Shown here: positions 29,205-38,658 of the stretch, piece after piece
How the letters are laid out: every line of letters begins with the position of its first letter
Numbering within the stretch: position 1 is the first letter of the stretch
Origin: Streptomyces sp. YIM 130001
GTDB taxonomy: Bacteria; Actinomycetota; Actinomycetes; Streptomycetales; Streptomycetaceae
NCBI RefSeq assembly: GCF_003574445.1
Contig: NZ_KZ984554.1
Location: forward strand, 1,503-65,502
Direction of reading: 5' to 3'
Length of the DNA: 64,000 nt
Notes under the pieces: generated by a model
Seen by the model: the letters and a program-made list of their open reading frames with translations, nothing else
What the model was told of the DNA's origin: nothing
Databases searched by the model: none
Position numbers and translations under genes: made by a program

Positions 29205-31129
29205 ACGACACGCACCGTATCGGCCGCTTCTACGACAGCCTCGACTCCGTCGCCTACGGAGGCGACTACAACCCCGAGCAATGGGGCCCCGAAGTCCACG
29301 CCGAGGACACCGAACTGATGCGGAAGGCCGGCGTCAACCTGGCCACCGTCGGCATCTTCTCCTGGGCCAAGGCCGAACCGGCCCCGGGCGCCTACGACTT
29401 CGGCTGGCTCGACACCCACCTGGACCGCCTCGCCGACGCAGGCGTCCGGGTCTGTCTCGCCACCATGACCGCCTCACCACCGGCCTGGCTGGCCCGGCTG
29501 CATCCCGAGACGCTGCCCGTCATGGAGGACGGCACTCGCCTGTACCCCGGCTCGCGCCAGCACTGGTGCCCCTCCAGCCCGGTCTTCCGCGACCACGCGA
29601 CGCGGCTGGTCGAGCAGTTGGCCGGCCGGTACGCCGACCATCCGGCCCTCGCCCTGTGGCACATCGGCAACGAGTACGGCTGCCACATCTCCCGGCACTG
29701 CCACTGCGAGGTCTCCACGGCGGCGTTCCGTGCCTGGCTGCGCGAGCGCTACGGCACCGTCGACGCGCTCAACGAGGCCTGGTGCACCGACTTCTGGGCC
29801 CAGCGCTACGGCGACTTCGACGAGATCCACACGCCCCGCAGCGCACCCTCGTTCCGCAATCCCGCGCAGCAGCTCGACTACCGGCGCTTCAGCAGTGACG
29901 AGCTGCTGGCCTGCTACCTGGCCGAGAAGCAGGTCCTGGAGCGGCTCACCCCGGCCGTCCCGGTCACCACCAACTTCGTGCCCGTCGCCCGCACCCTCGA
30001 CCTGTTCCGCTGGGCGCCCCACCTGGACGTCGTCTCCTACGACTCCTACCCGGACCCGCACGACGCCGACTCCGCGCACGGCACGGCCTTCTCGTACGAC
30101 GTGATGCGCGGCCTCAAGGGCGGACAGCCCTGGCTTCTGATGGAACAGGCACCGAGCGCTGTCAACTGGCGCCGGCGCAACGGCCGCAAGCCGGACGGCC
30201 GGATGCGCCTCGACAGCTGGCAGGCGGTCGCGCACGGCGCCGACTCGGTGCTGTTCTTCCAGTGGCGCCAGTCCCGCGGCGGCGCCGAGAAGTTCCACTC
30301 CGCGATGGTCCCGCACGGCGGACCCGACACCCGGATCTTCCGCGAGGTCGGCGCACTCGGAGCCGAACTCGCCGCCCTTCCCGAGCTGTTCGGCTCCCGC
30401 CCGGAGCGTGCGGACGCCGCCCTGCTGCTCGAATGGCCCAGCTGGTGGGCCCTCGAACTCGACGCCCACCCCAGCTCCGACGTCACCCTCCTGGACACCG
30501 CACTCGCCCACCACCGGCCGCTCTACGACGCCTCGGTGGCCTGCGACATCGTCCCCGCGGACGGCGACTTCAGCCCGTACCGGCTGCTGGTCGTGCCGAA
30601 CCTGTACTCCGTCAGCTCGGCGACCGCCGAACGGATCACGGACTACGTGGCTGCCGGCGGCACCCTGGTGATGTCGTACTTCTCCGGGATCACCGACGAG
30701 TACGACCGGGTGCATCTCGGCGGCTACCCGGCGCCGTTCCGCGAACTGCTCGGCCTGCGGATCGAGGAGTTCGACCCACTGCCGGAGGGCGTCACGCTGC
30801 CGCTCGGGGACGCGGGCACCGGATCTCTCTGGTCCGAGGACATCGTCCTCGAAGGAGCCGAGCCGATACTCGCCCTCGGCGACGGCCGCCCCGCCGTGAC
30901 CCGCCACACCTACGGCGACGGCACGGCCTGGTACCTGGGCACCCGCCCCGACCCGGCCACCCTGCGCACCCTGATGGACCGGATCCGCACCGAGGCCTCG
31001 GTCGCGCCCACCGAGGCGGACCTGCCCGAAGGCGTCCAGGTCCGCACCCGGATCACGACCGACGGCCGACGTCTGCGGATCGGACTGGACTGGCGGGACG
31101 GGTCGGTGAGCGTGACCGAGCAGGAGTAA
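29201..31129 (+). CDS. family 42 beta-galactosidase
   Basis: A 642-residue GH42 enzyme without a signal peptide, of family length. The N-terminal YGGDYNPEQWG is the GH42 opening. HIGNEYGCH near residue 150 contains the acid/base Glu, and LMEQAPSAVNW near residue 315 the nucleophile Glu. The cysteines around HISRHCHCEV match the structural zinc cluster of some members. Trimerisation and C-terminal domains follow (about 390-642). It starts with GTG overlapping the gntR stop. Being cotranslated with the regulator suggests that galactose exposed after sialic-acid removal is the intended substrate, from imported oligosaccharides. Confidence 0.93.
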   Translation: MNDTHRIGRFYDSLDSVAYGGDYNPEQWGPEVHAEDTELMRKAGVNLATVGIFSWAKAEPAPGAYDFGWLDTHLDRLADAGVRVCLATMTASPPAWLARLHPETLPVMEDGTRLYPGSRQHWCPSSPVFRDHATRLVEQLAGRYADHPALALWHIGNEYGCHISRHCHCEVSTAAFRAWLRERYGTVDALNEAWCTDFWAQRYGDFDEIHTPRSAPSFRNPAQQLDYRRFSSDELLACYLAEKQVLERLTPAVPVTTNFVPVARTLDLFRWAPHLDVVSYDSYPDPHDADSAHGTAFSYDVMRGLKGGQPWLLMEQAPSAVNWRRRNGRKPDGRMRLDSWQAVAHGADSVLFFQWRQSRGGAEKFHSAMVPHGGPDTRIFREVGALGAELAALPELFGSRPERADAALLLEWPSWWALELDAHPSSDVTLLDTALAHHRPLYDASVACDIVPADGDFSPYRLLVVPNLYSVSSATAERITDYVAAGGTLVMSYFSGITDEYDRVHLGGYPAPFRELLGLRIEEFDPLPEGVTLPLGDAGTGSLWSEDIVLEGAEPILALGDGRPAVTRHTYGDGTAWYLGTRPDPATLRTLMDRIRTEASVAPTEADLPEGVQVRTRITTDGRRLRIGLDWRDGSVSVTEQE

Positions 31130-31146
31130 CTGCTCGCCCAGATATG

Positions 31147-32100
31147 TCAGTTGGAGCGGAGCAGCGCGGAGCCGAGCGGCGTCAGAGTGTGCCGGACCAC
31201 ATTGCGCTCCCGCACGCTCGACACCAGGCCGGCACTGCGCAGCACCGCGGCATGCTCACTGGCGGTCGAGAGCGCGACTCCGGCCCGCTGCGCCAGCTCC
31301 GTCGTCGTACAGTCACTGCTCAGCGACTCGAGGACGGCGGCCCGGGTGTGGCCGATCAGCCGGGCCAGGCACGGGGTGAGCGGCAACCGCAGGTCGGAAT
31401 CCGTCACTTGGCCGTCCGTGGAGGCCGGGTACACGAGCACGGGCGGCAGCTCCGGGTTCGCGAGCGCGACCGGTCCCCGGCAGAAGTACGAGGGGACGAG
31501 CAACAGCCCGCGGCCGTCCAGGTGGAGATCACGGTCCACCGGATAGTCGACCTCGAGCACCGGCGGACGCCAGCGCATCGACGGCCCGTACGTCCGCAGC
31601 ATCGCCTCCGAGCCGCCCTGCCACAGGGCGTGCAGCCGCAGGGCGCGGTCGGCGGCGGTCCGCCGGACGATCCGCGTCCAGTGCGGCCCGAGCGCGGCGT
31701 CGTGGTACTCGCGCAACGAGCCGGTGAGGCGCCGCAGGGCCGGTGCCCCGCCGTCGGCGAGCGACCGGGTCCACGGCACGGGACTGTCCCGGCCGGTGAG
31801 CGTGGTCAGCTCCGAGCGCAGCCGGGTGCGGGGCGTACTCAGGACCGCGTCGAGCCCGGCGTCGAGCCCGGCGCTGCCGGCACCCGGCGTGAGGAAGTCC
31901 GGGAAGTAGCCGCGCGGCGGTACGAGCGGCAGCAGCATGCTCAGCGGCCGCGCGAGCGAAGCCGGCCGCCGGCCGGCCAGAACCGGGTCGGGCCGGCGCT
32001 CCTGCAGACTGTGCAGGCTCAGGACGGTTTCCCAGAGTGGATCAGCACCGTCCGCGACCTGCGTCCTGGCAAGGTCCTCGGCGGTGAAGTGGATACGCAT
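31147..32100 (-). CDS. ArsR-like winged-helix transcriptional regulator
   Basis: A 317-residue protein. Its C-terminal 80 residues form a winged helix (TELAQRAGVALSTASEHAAVLRSAGLV) of the ArsR type. The long N-terminal region has no domain I recognise; similar large ArsR-related regulators are frequent in Streptomyces. ATG 32100 is chosen because the upstream frame is not conserved-looking and a G-run lies about 15 nt upstream. The gene converges tail-to-tail with the GH42 gene (17 bp apart), so it is not part of that operon. Target and inducer are unknown. Confidence 0.8.
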   Translation of the reverse strand: MRIHFTAEDLARTQVADGADPLWETVLSLHSLQERRPDPVLAGRRPASLARPLSMLLPLVPPRGYFPDFLTPGAGSAGLDAGLDAVLSTPRTRLRSELTTLTGRDSPVPWTRSLADGGAPALRRLTGSLREYHDAALGPHWTRIVRRTAADRALRLHALWQGGSEAMLRTYGPSMRWRPPVLEVDYPVDRDLHLDGRGLLLVPSYFCRGPVALANPELPPVLVYPASTDGQVTDSDLRLPLTPCLARLIGHTRAAVLESLSSDCTTTELAQRAGVALSTASEHAAVLRSAGLVSSVRERNVVRHTLTPLGSALLRSN

Positions 32101-32304
32101 CACGTGGTGTGTCCCCCCGATGATCGTGCGGTCACCGATCCCCCCGGACGGTAACCACACGACGATCCCGGCAGCACCCCACCGAACGCAAGACCAGCGC
32201 GCCGTACGGGGGTGACGGGATTGTGGATATCGCCGAGTCGTACGGGGACGAACTACCGCTGTGCCCACCGCTTCACGGGCAGCGGCGAGGAAGGAGCCAG
32301 GGGC

Positions 32305-33045
32305 ATGTCCAGGAGCGCCGACCGACCCGTCCCCCTGCGGGGCGGCCGTACGACCAGGGGAGTCGTCCGCGTCGGTGACACGGTCCGCAGGCCCGCCTCG
32401 CCCGCCTCACCGTTCGTCGCCTCCCTGCTCGATCTGCTGGAGAGCCGAGGGTTCACGGGCGCCCCGCGCCATCTCGGCCGGGACGCGAGGGGCCGGGACA
32501 CCCTCAGCTACGTACCGGGCTGGGTTCCACCGACGTTCCGGCCCTGGACCGACGCGCAGGTCGCTGCCGCCGGGGCGCTCGCACGCGACCTGCACGACGC
32601 CACCCGGGGCAGCGACCTCGCGGGCCGGCATCAGGTCGTCTGCCACCACGATCCGGGGCCGAACAATGCCGTCTTTCAGGACGAGTTGCCGGTCGCCTTC
32701 ATCGACTTCGACATGGCCGCGCCGGGCAGTCCGCTGGAGGATGTCGGGTACATGGCCTGGCTCTGGTGCGTGTCGTCGAAGGCGGGAGCTCCTCCTGTGG
32801 AGGTTCAGGCCACCCAGGTGCGTGTGCTGGCCGACGCCTACGGCCTGGCCGGTCCCGAACGTGCTGCGCTCGTCGACGCGATGCTGGAGCGACAGGCCCG
32901 TAATGCCCGTTTCTGGGCGGAGGTACGAGCGGGCTTCACGGCCGTCGAGGCCACTGCCGCGCAGATCGCGGACCGGATCGCATGGTCCCGGCGTGAGCAC
33001 GAACACACCGCCGGATACCGCAAGGTGTTCGAGTCCGCCCTCTAG
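32305..33045 (+). CDS. aminoglycoside phosphotransferase-like kinase
   Basis: A 246-residue APH/choline-kinase-fold protein. The catalytic loop reads CHHDPGPNNAVF near residue 112 (HxDxxxxN), and the metal-binding IDFDMAAPGSPLEDVGY segment follows. The N-lobe is short. Such proteins are common in actinobacterial genomes and most have unknown small-molecule substrates; resistance should not be assumed. ATG 32305 has AAGGAG 8 nt upstream. Confidence 0.85.
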   Translation: MSRSADRPVPLRGGRTTRGVVRVGDTVRRPASPASPFVASLLDLLESRGFTGAPRHLGRDARGRDTLSYVPGWVPPTFRPWTDAQVAAAGALARDLHDATRGSDLAGRHQVVCHHDPGPNNAVFQDELPVAFIDFDMAAPGSPLEDVGYMAWLWCVSSKAGAPPVEVQATQVRVLADAYGLAGPERAALVDAMLERQARNARFWAEVRAGFTAVEATAAQIADRIAWSRREHEHTAGYRKVFESAL

Positions 33046-33126
33046 TGACGCGGGTTGCCGCCGGATCCCTGAAGGCGCCCTTCACGCGCCCGCTCGCCCC
33101 CGCCCGCGTATCCCCGGCTCCCACAA

Positions 33127-33171
33127 CGCGAACGCCGTCCGAGGGCGACCAACCCCCGGACGGCGTTCGCG
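33127..33171. terminator. long hairpin terminator
   Basis: A perfect 15-bp stem CGCGAACGCCGTCCG / CGGACGGCGTTCGCG with a 15-nt loop, 80 bp after the APH gene. Confidence 0.75.
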
Positions 33172-33356
33172 CCCCCCGAGTGACAACGGATGCCCGGCCC
33201 CCGCCTGAAGAGGGCCGGACACCCGGCCCGTCCACCATCGCGTGCACCGGTCCCGCCGACCAGGTGTTTCGGGTGTCGCCGAAGTTCGCAGACCAGTGGC
33301 CGGGCTCGGGTGACGGCAGTTTCGGACCTGGGCGCCGGGCCGGGACCGTGGCGCGC

Positions 33357-33362
33357 GACAAT
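33357..33362 (+). promoter_or_regulatory. GACAAT -10 element, leaderless recO
   Basis: GACAAT ends 6 nt before the recO ATG at 33369, with the sequence GACAATGGGCGC between. There is no Shine-Dalgarno sequence. Confidence 0.5.
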
Positions 33363-33368
33363 GGGCGC

Positions 33369-34160
33369 ATGAGTCTGTTCCGGGACGACGGCATCGTGCT
33401 GCGGACGCAGAAGCTGGGTGAGGCCGACCGCATCATCACGCTGCTGACGCGCAGCCATGGCCGGGTGCGTGCCGTCGCCCGTGGAGTGCGCCGTACCAAG
33501 TCGAAGTTCGGTGCGCGGCTGGAGCCGTTCAGCCATGTCGATGTGCAGTTCTTCGCACGTGGAAGTGAACTGATCGGCCGCGGACTGCCGTTGTGCACGC
33601 AGAGTGAGACCATCGCTCCGTACGGTGGCGGCATCGTCGCCGACTACGCCCGCTACACCGCGGGTACGGCCATGCTGGAGACCGCCGAGCGGTTCACCGA
33701 CCACGAGGGCGAGCCGGCCGTCCAGCAGTATCTGCTCCTCGTCGGCGGCCTGCGCACACTCTCCCGCGGCGAGCACGCCCCACACCTCGTCCTCGACGCC
33801 TTCCTGCTGCGCTCCCTCGCCGTCAACGGCTATGCGCCGAGCTTCGGCAGCTGCGCCAGATGCGGCATGCCGGGCCCCAACCGCTTCTTCTCCGTCGCCG
33901 CGGGCGGAGTGATCTGCACGGAGTGCCGCGTACCGGGAAGCGTCGTACCCTCTGCGGAGGCCGTCGCCCTGCTCGGTGCGCTGCTCACCGGGGACTGGGA
34001 GACGGCCGACGCGTGCGAGGCGCGGCATGTCCGCGAAGGCAGCGGCCTGGTGTCGGCCTATCTGCACTGGCACCTGGAGCGCGGACTGCGCTCGCTGCGC
34101 TACGTGGAGAAGGCCGAACGGCCCGAGCGGGCCGGGGCGTCGGAGCAGTCCGCCCCGTGA
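33369..34160 (+). CDS. recO: DNA repair protein RecO
   Basis: A 263-residue recombination mediator that anneals single-stranded DNA and helps RecFOR load RecA. The N-terminal OB fold begins [30 protein letters not shown]-terminal helical domain includes a zinc finger, CARCGMPG and CTECR, near residues 160-186. ATG 33369 matches the family start; the frame continues upstream without conservation. It lies just ahead of uppS, an order typical of actinobacteria. Confidence 0.95.
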   Translation: MSLFRDDGIVLRTQKLGEADRIITLLTRSHGRVRAVARGVRRTKSKFGARLEPFSHVDVQFFARGSELIGRGLPLCTQSETIAPYGGGIVADYARYTAGTAMLETAERFTDHEGEPAVQQYLLLVGGLRTLSRGEHAPHLVLDAFLLRSLAVNGYAPSFGSCARCGMPGPNRFFSVAAGGVICTECRVPGSVVPSAEAVALLGALLTGDWETADACEARHVREGSGLVSAYLHWHLERGLRSLRYVEKAERPERAGASEQSAP

Positions 34161-34225
34161 TCCACCGTCCGGCCCGGACGGACAAGCAGCAACGAACAGC
34201 CGAGTACCAGGGAGCGAGAGAGCAC

Positions 34226-35074
34226 ATGGCAGTACGCGGGATTCTGGGACGCGGGCGTCGCGACTACCGGACGCCCGACCCGCACCCCTCCGGCGCACGG
34301 CCGCCACAGCTCCCCTCGGAGTTCGTGCCGAACCACGTGGCCGTCGTCATGGACGGCAACGGACGCTGGGCCAAGGACCGCGGGCTGCCGCGCACCGAGG
34401 GGCACAAGGTCGGCGAGGGCGTCGTCATGGACGTGCTCAAGGGCTGCCTGGAGATGGGCGTCAAGAACCTCTCCCTGTACGCCTTCTCCACCGAGAACTG
34501 GAAGCGCTCGCCCGAAGAGGTCCGCTTCCTGATGAACTTCAACCGCGACGTCATCCGCCGCCGCCGCGACGAGATGGACGAACTCGGCATCCGGATCCGC
34601 TGGGTCGGCCGGATGCCGAAGCTGTGGAAGTCGGTCGTCCAGGAGCTCCAGGTCGCCCAGGAGCAGACCACGAAGAACGACGCGATGACGCTGTACTTCT
34701 GCGTCAACTACGGCGGCCGCGCGGAACTCGCCGACGCGGCACGGCGGATGGCCGAGGACGTGGCCGCGGGCCGGCTCGATCCCGGCAAGGTCGGCGAGAA
34801 GACGATCCAGAAGTACCTCTACTACCCGGACATGCCGGACGTGGACCTCTTCCTGCGGCCGAGCGGCGAGCAGCGCACGTCCAACTACCTGATCTGGCAG
34901 AGCAGTTACGCCGAGATGGTCTTCCAGGACGTCCTGTGGCCGGACTTCGACCGCCGCGATCTGTGGCGGGCTTGCGTCGAGTACGCATCGCGGGACCGGC
35001 GGTTCGGCGGCGCGATCACCGACGGGGTGACGTCATCCGGCCCCGCCGACCCGTCGAGCCCGTCCGGCGCTTGA
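34226..35074 (+). CDS. uppS: isoprenyl transferase / undecaprenyl diphosphate synthase
   Basis: A 282-residue cis-prenyltransferase making polyprenyl diphosphate for cell-wall carriers. [22 protein letters not shown] near residue 40 has the catalytic Asp and phosphate-binding residues. [23 protein letters not shown] and the [18 protein letters not shown] segment complete the signature. The last dozen residues ([10 protein letters not shown]) are encoded within an intergenic repeat family member that provides the stop codon. ATG 34226 follows GGGAG. Confidence 0.95.
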   Translation: MAVRGILGRGRRDYRTPDPHPSGARPPQLPSEFVPNHVAVVMDGNGRWAKDRGLPRTEGHKVGEGVVMDVLKGCLEMGVKNLSLYAFSTENWKRSPEEVRFLMNFNRDVIRRRRDEMDELGIRIRWVGRMPKLWKSVVQELQVAQEQTTKNDAMTLYFCVNYGGRAELADAARRMAEDVAAGRLDPGKVGEKTIQKYLYYPDMPDVDLFLRPSGEQRTSNYLIWQSSYAEMVFQDVLWPDFDRRDLWRACVEYASRDRRFGGAITDGVTSSGPADPSSPSGA

Positions 35075-35148
35075 GGGAGCCTGCGGAGCGGACGCGACCG
35101 GCCGAATCCAGCTCGCCGGTCAGAACCAGCACGTCCGGCGCTTGAGGG
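35061..35148 (+). repeat. two copies of the intergenic repeat CGTCCGGCGCTTGAGGG
   Basis: The identical 17-mer is found at 35061-35077 and 35132-35148. The first copy contains the uppS stop codon. Related sequence in inverted orientation occurs at 40292-40390. Confidence 0.7.
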
Positions 35149-35291
35149 CGTCTTCTCGCGGCGAGCGCAATCGGCCCGTCCGACGCCGGTCGCTGATGTC
35201 CGCCCGAGCGCCGGACGTGCTGAGGAGAGCTGCCCCGGGCCACCAGGCGCCCGCCGGGCGCATCGAAGAGAACTGTCCCCGCGACCAGGCG

Positions 35292-35747
35292 TCAGCCGGA
35301 CGGGCTGGGGGTCGAAGGGCCCCCCGCGGACCTGGACCCCGCGGACGCACACTCCGCGCACGTGCCGAAGATCTCCACCGTGTGGGCCACGTTGACATAG
35401 CCGTGCTCCACGGCGATCGCCTCCGCCCACTTCTCCACCGCCGGTCCCTCGACCTCGACGGCCTTCCCGCACACGCGGCACACGAGGTGATGGTGGTGCT
35501 CGCCGGTCGAGCAGCGCCGGTAGACGGACTCGCCGTCGTGGGTGCGCAGCACATCGACCTCGCCCGCGTCCGCGAGCGACTGCAGCGTGCGGTAGACGGT
35601 CGTCAGACCGACCGAGTCGCCGCGGTGTTTGAGCATGTCGTGCAGGTCCTGCGCGCTGCGGAACTCGTCCACCTCGTCGAGCGCCGCCGCCACCGCGGCC
35701 CGCTGCCGAGTCGAGCGTCCGCGTACCGGTGGTCCTGCGGTTGTCAC
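35292..35747 (-). CDS. zur: Fur-family zinc uptake regulator Zur
   Basis: A 151-residue metalloregulator. The winged helix (about 10-75) contains SVGLTTVYRTLQSLADAGEV. The dimerisation domain has the HHHHLVCRVCGKAVEVEG metal/zinc motif near residue 85 and a second CAEC pair near residue 131. The CxxC...CxxC pattern marks a structural zinc. The adjacent zinc ABC transporter and a Zur-like box upstream of znuA make Zur the best assignment among Fur-family members. The start is GTG 35747 with GGAGG 9 nt upstream. Confidence 0.92.
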   Translation of the reverse strand: MTTAGPPVRGRSTRQRAAVAAALDEVDEFRSAQDLHDMLKHRGDSVGLTTVYRTLQSLADAGEVDVLRTHDGESVYRRCSTGEHHHHLVCRVCGKAVEVEGPAVEKWAEAIAVEHGYVNVAHTVEIFGTCAECASAGSRSAGGPSTPSPSG

Positions 35748-35816
35748 CGTCGTCGCCTCCTCACCTGATGCTGACCGGTCATTGTGCCAGGTCGTCCGGC
35801 GATCCGAGACTGCTTG

Positions 35817-35830
35817 TTAGGCATACCTCA
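35817..35830. promoter_or_regulatory. iron-box-like sequence TTAGGCATACCTCA upstream of zur
   Basis: It resembles the DtxR/DmdR-type inverted repeat TTAGG...CCTAA imperfectly and lies 70 bp upstream of the zur start. Confidence 0.25.
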
Positions 35831-35918
35831 GTTCACCGGGCGGAGCGGACCGGATGCAACCAGTGTGCGTCCCTGCTCCGGGCCCGACGGCCCCGGGGGC
35901 CGGGGCGGGCCCAGGGCC

Positions 35919-36818
35919 TCAGACCCGTACGTCGTCCGTGGCGCTGCCGGACGCGGGCAGCGGGCAGTCGTCAGGACCGGGCCCGGACGCCGCCGTCGTG
36001 GTCCGTGCACGCCGCCGGGCCAGCGGCGCGGCGACGGCCGCGAGGACCAGGAACACACCGATGGAGAGCAGGACGATCGCGGCGCCGGACGGGGCGTCCA
36101 CGTAGTACGTGGTGACCGTGCCGGCCACCGAGACGGCCACCCCGATCGCCATGGCGAGACCGAGCGTGGCCACGAAGCCGCGGGTCACGCGCTGGGCGGC
36201 CGCCACCGGGATCACCATCATCGCGCTGACGAGCAGCAGCCCGACGATGCGCATCGCCACGGTCACCGTCACCGCGGCCGTGACGGCGATCAGCAGATTG
36301 AGCAGCCGGACCGGAAGCCCGGTGACCCGCGCGAACTCCTCGTCCTGGCAGACCGCGAACAACTGCCGCCTGAGACCCACCGTGATCGCGATCACGAAGG
36401 CCGCGAGCACGACGATCGCCGTGACGTCCTCGGGCGCGACCGTGGTGATCGAACCGAAGAGATAGCTGGTCAGATTGGCCGTCGAGCCGTTCGGGGCGAG
36501 GTTGATGATCATCACGCCGCCGGCCATGCCGCCGTAGAAGAGCATGGCGAGCGCGATGTCGCCGCTGGTCCTGCCGCGGGAACGGATCAACTCCATGCCG
36601 ACCGAACCGATCACGGCGACGAGTGTGGCCATCCACACCGGGCTCGCGTTCAGCAGGAAGCCGAGTGCGACACCGGTCATCGCCACATGGCCGATCCCGT
36701 CACCCATGATCGCCTGCCGGCGCTGCACCAGATACGTCCCGATCGCCGGAGCCGTGACGCCGACCAGGAGCGCGGCGATCAGGGCCCGCTGCATGAAGGC
36801 GTAGTCGAGGATCTCCAT
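35919..36818 (-). CDS. znuB: zinc ABC transporter permease ZnuB
   Basis: A 299-residue ABC-3 family permease with about eight helices. QRRQAIMGDGIGHVAMTGVALG near residue 35 is the family signature, and a cytoplasmic loop with RRQLFAVCQDEEFARVTGLP interacts with the ATPase. Its ATG overlaps the znuC stop by one base. It is the last gene of the uptake operon, with zur 171 bp beyond on the same strand. Confidence 0.94.
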   Translation of the reverse strand: MEILDYAFMQRALIAALLVGVTAPAIGTYLVQRRQAIMGDGIGHVAMTGVALGFLLNASPVWMATLVAVIGSVGMELIRSRGRTSGDIALAMLFYGGMAGGVMIINLAPNGSTANLTSYLFGSITTVAPEDVTAIVVLAAFVIAITVGLRRQLFAVCQDEEFARVTGLPVRLLNLLIAVTAAVTVTVAMRIVGLLLVSAMMVIPVAAAQRVTRGFVATLGLAMAIGVAVSVAGTVTTYYVDAPSGAAIVLLSIGVFLVLAAVAAPLARRRARTTTAASGPGPDDCPLPASGSATDDVRV

Positions 36819-37600
36819 CAGGTGAGCAGTCCAGTCCGGATCGGTTCGGCGTCCTGCGCCGTGTGCGGGTGTACGTGATCGTGGCCGGGAAGGGCGTGCT
36901 GGCCGACCGCCTCGGGCGGCGGCCCGTCGTGTACGACGCAGCCGTCGCGCAGTACGACCGCACGGTCGATCAGCGGTTCCAGAGGGCCGAGTTCGTGCAG
37001 GACGAGCAGCACGGTGGTGCCGGCCGCGACCTGCTCGCGCAGGGTGCCGGCGAGTACCTCCTGGCTGGCCAGGTCCACTCCCGCCATCGGCTCGTCCATG
37101 ATCAGGAGCTCGGGTTCGCCGGCCAGGGCGCGCGCGATCAGGACGCGCTGGTGCTGTCCGCCGGACAGCGCGTTCACCGAGTCGCCCGCCCGGTCCGCCA
37201 TGCCCACGAGCTCGAGTGCGCGGTCCACCGCGTGCCGGTCCGCCTTGCCGGGCAGCCGCAGCCGGGTGCGGGACAGACGCCCCGCCGAGACCACCTCGCG
37301 CACCGTCGCCGGGACGCCTGAGGCGGCCGTGGTGCGCTGCGGTACGTACCCGACGCGGGCCCAGTCGCGGTAGCGCCGCAGCGGGGTGCCGAACAGCTCC
37401 ACCGCCCCGTCCGTCAGCGGTACTTGGCCGACCGCGGCACGTACCGCGGTGGACTTGCCCGAACCGTTGGCTCCGAGCAGCGCCACGACCTCGCCCCGGC
37501 CGACCGTCAGGTCGATGCCGCGCAGCACCGGGCGCGAGCCGAGCGTGGCGCGCGCCGCGGAAAGGGCGAGCACGGGCTCCGGCTGGTTCGCTGCGGACAT
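36818..37600 (-). CDS. znuC: zinc ABC transporter ATP-binding protein ZnuC
   Basis: A 260-residue ATPase. Walker A GANGSGKST is near residue 39, the Q-loop YVPQRT near 85, the signature LSGGQHQRVLIARALAGEPE near 143, and Walker B ELLIMDEPMAGVD after it. ATG 37600 is preferred to the upstream ATG 37645 because AAAGGTGG precedes it and it begins the ABC domain directly. It is placed between znuA and znuB. Confidence 0.95.
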   Translation of the reverse strand: MSAANQPEPVLALSAARATLGSRPVLRGIDLTVGRGEVVALLGANGSGKSTAVRAAVGQVPLTDGAVELFGTPLRRYRDWARVGYVPQRTTAASGVPATVREVVSAGRLSRTRLRLPGKADRHAVDRALELVGMADRAGDSVNALSGGQHQRVLIARALAGEPELLIMDEPMAGVDLASQEVLAGTLREQVAAGTTVLLVLHELGPLEPLIDRAVVLRDGCVVHDGPPPEAVGQHALPGHDHVHPHTAQDAEPIRTGLLT

Positions 37601-37641
37601 CGGTCCACCTTTCGCGGTCGGGCGCGAGCCCGGAGGGTTGC

Positions 37642-38658
37642 TCACTTGGCGCCCAGGGATTTCTCGAGCGAGGCGAGGTTCGCGCGCATCACGCCGAAGT
37701 AGTCGTCGCCGCGCGAGTCGTCGTTGATCCCCTCCAGGGGATCGAGCACATCGGTCTTCAGACCGGTGTCGGAGGCCAGCGTCTTCGCCGTCCGGTCGCT
37801 GGCGAGGGTCTCGAAGAAGATCGTGGAGACCTTGTCCTCGCGGGCGATCTTCTGGAGTTCTTTCATCCGGGCGGGGCTCGGCTCGGACTCCGGGTCGACG
37901 CCGGCGATGCCGACCTGCTCGAGGCCGTAGCGCTCGGCGAGGTAGCTGAATGCGGTGTGCGTGGTGATGAAGGTCTTGGTCCGGGTGTCCTTCAGACCGT
38001 CCTTGAACTCCTTGTCCAGGGCGGTGAGGCGGTCCGTCAGCTTCTCCGCGTTCTTCTCGTAGTAGGCGGAGTTGTCAGGGTCGGCCTTGGCGAGCGCCTT
38101 GCCGACGCCCTCGGCGATCTCGCCGTACTTCACGGGGTCGAGCCACACGTGCGGGTCGGCGGCGTTCTCGTCGCCGTGGTCGTGGTCGTGCTCCTCGCCC
38201 TCGTGGGCGCCCTCGTCCTCGTGGCCGTGGCCCTCGTCCTCGTGTCCCTCTTCGCCGTGGTCGTGCCCGTCGCCGGCGCCGTGCTTCTCCAGCGAGGTGA
38301 GTTCTGCCGCGTCGACCGGGTCCTTCGCGCCCGACTGCCCGACGGCCTCGTCGACGGCGGGCTGCAGCCCCTTCAGGTACAGGACGACGTCGGACTCGCC
38401 GAGCCGGCCGGTCTGCTGCGGGGAGATCTCCAGATCGTGCGGCTCCACGCCGGGCTTGGTGAGGCTCTCGACGTTCACGTGCTTCCCGCCGATCTGCTCG
38501 GCGAGGTACTGCATCGGATAGAACGACGCCACTACGTCCAGCTTGTCGCCGCTCTTGCCGTCGGCGGCGCCGGCGCCCGAGCATGCGGAGACGGTGAGCA
38601 GGCCGAGTGCGCTGATTCCGGCGACAGCGGCGGTGGGTATGAGGCGTCGTACGTTCAT
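37642..38658 (-). CDS. znuA: zinc-binding lipoprotein ZnuA
   Basis: A 338-residue cluster A-I binding protein. A signal peptide with lipobox TVSAC near residues 21-25 indicates a lipoprotein. Metal ligands include the His in GVEPHDLE, the H of DPHVWLDP and TTHTAFSYLAERY. A His/Asp/Glu-rich loop (about 120-160, with several HGHEDE- and HDHDHG-type clusters) is typical of zinc-specific members. ATG 38658 is chosen; in-frame ATGs at 38667 and 38673 lie within the Zur box region. It heads the znuACB operon and is probably repressed by Zur when zinc is sufficient. Confidence 0.94.
   Translation of the reverse strand: MNVRRLIPTAAVAGISALGLLTVSACSGAGAADGKSGDKLDVVASFYPMQYLAEQIGGKHVNVESLTKPGVEPHDLEISPQQTGRLGESDVVLYLKGLQPAVDEAVGQSGAKDPVDAAELTSLEKHGAGDGHDHGEEGHEDEGHGHEDEGAHEGEEHDHDHGDENAADPHVWLDPVKYGEIAEGVGKALAKADPDNSAYYEKNAEKLTDRLTALDKEFKDGLKDTRTKTFITTHTAFSYLAERYGLEQVGIAGVDPESEPSPARMKELQKIAREDKVSTIFFETLASDRTAKTLASDTGLKTDVLDPLEGINDDSRGDDYFGVMRANLASLEKSLGAK

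Larger units (their letters stand above)
33046..33368. other. 323-bp intergenic region
   Basis: It contains a strong hairpin (33127-33171) and the GACAAT signal for recO. No further gene is seen. Confidence 0.5.
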
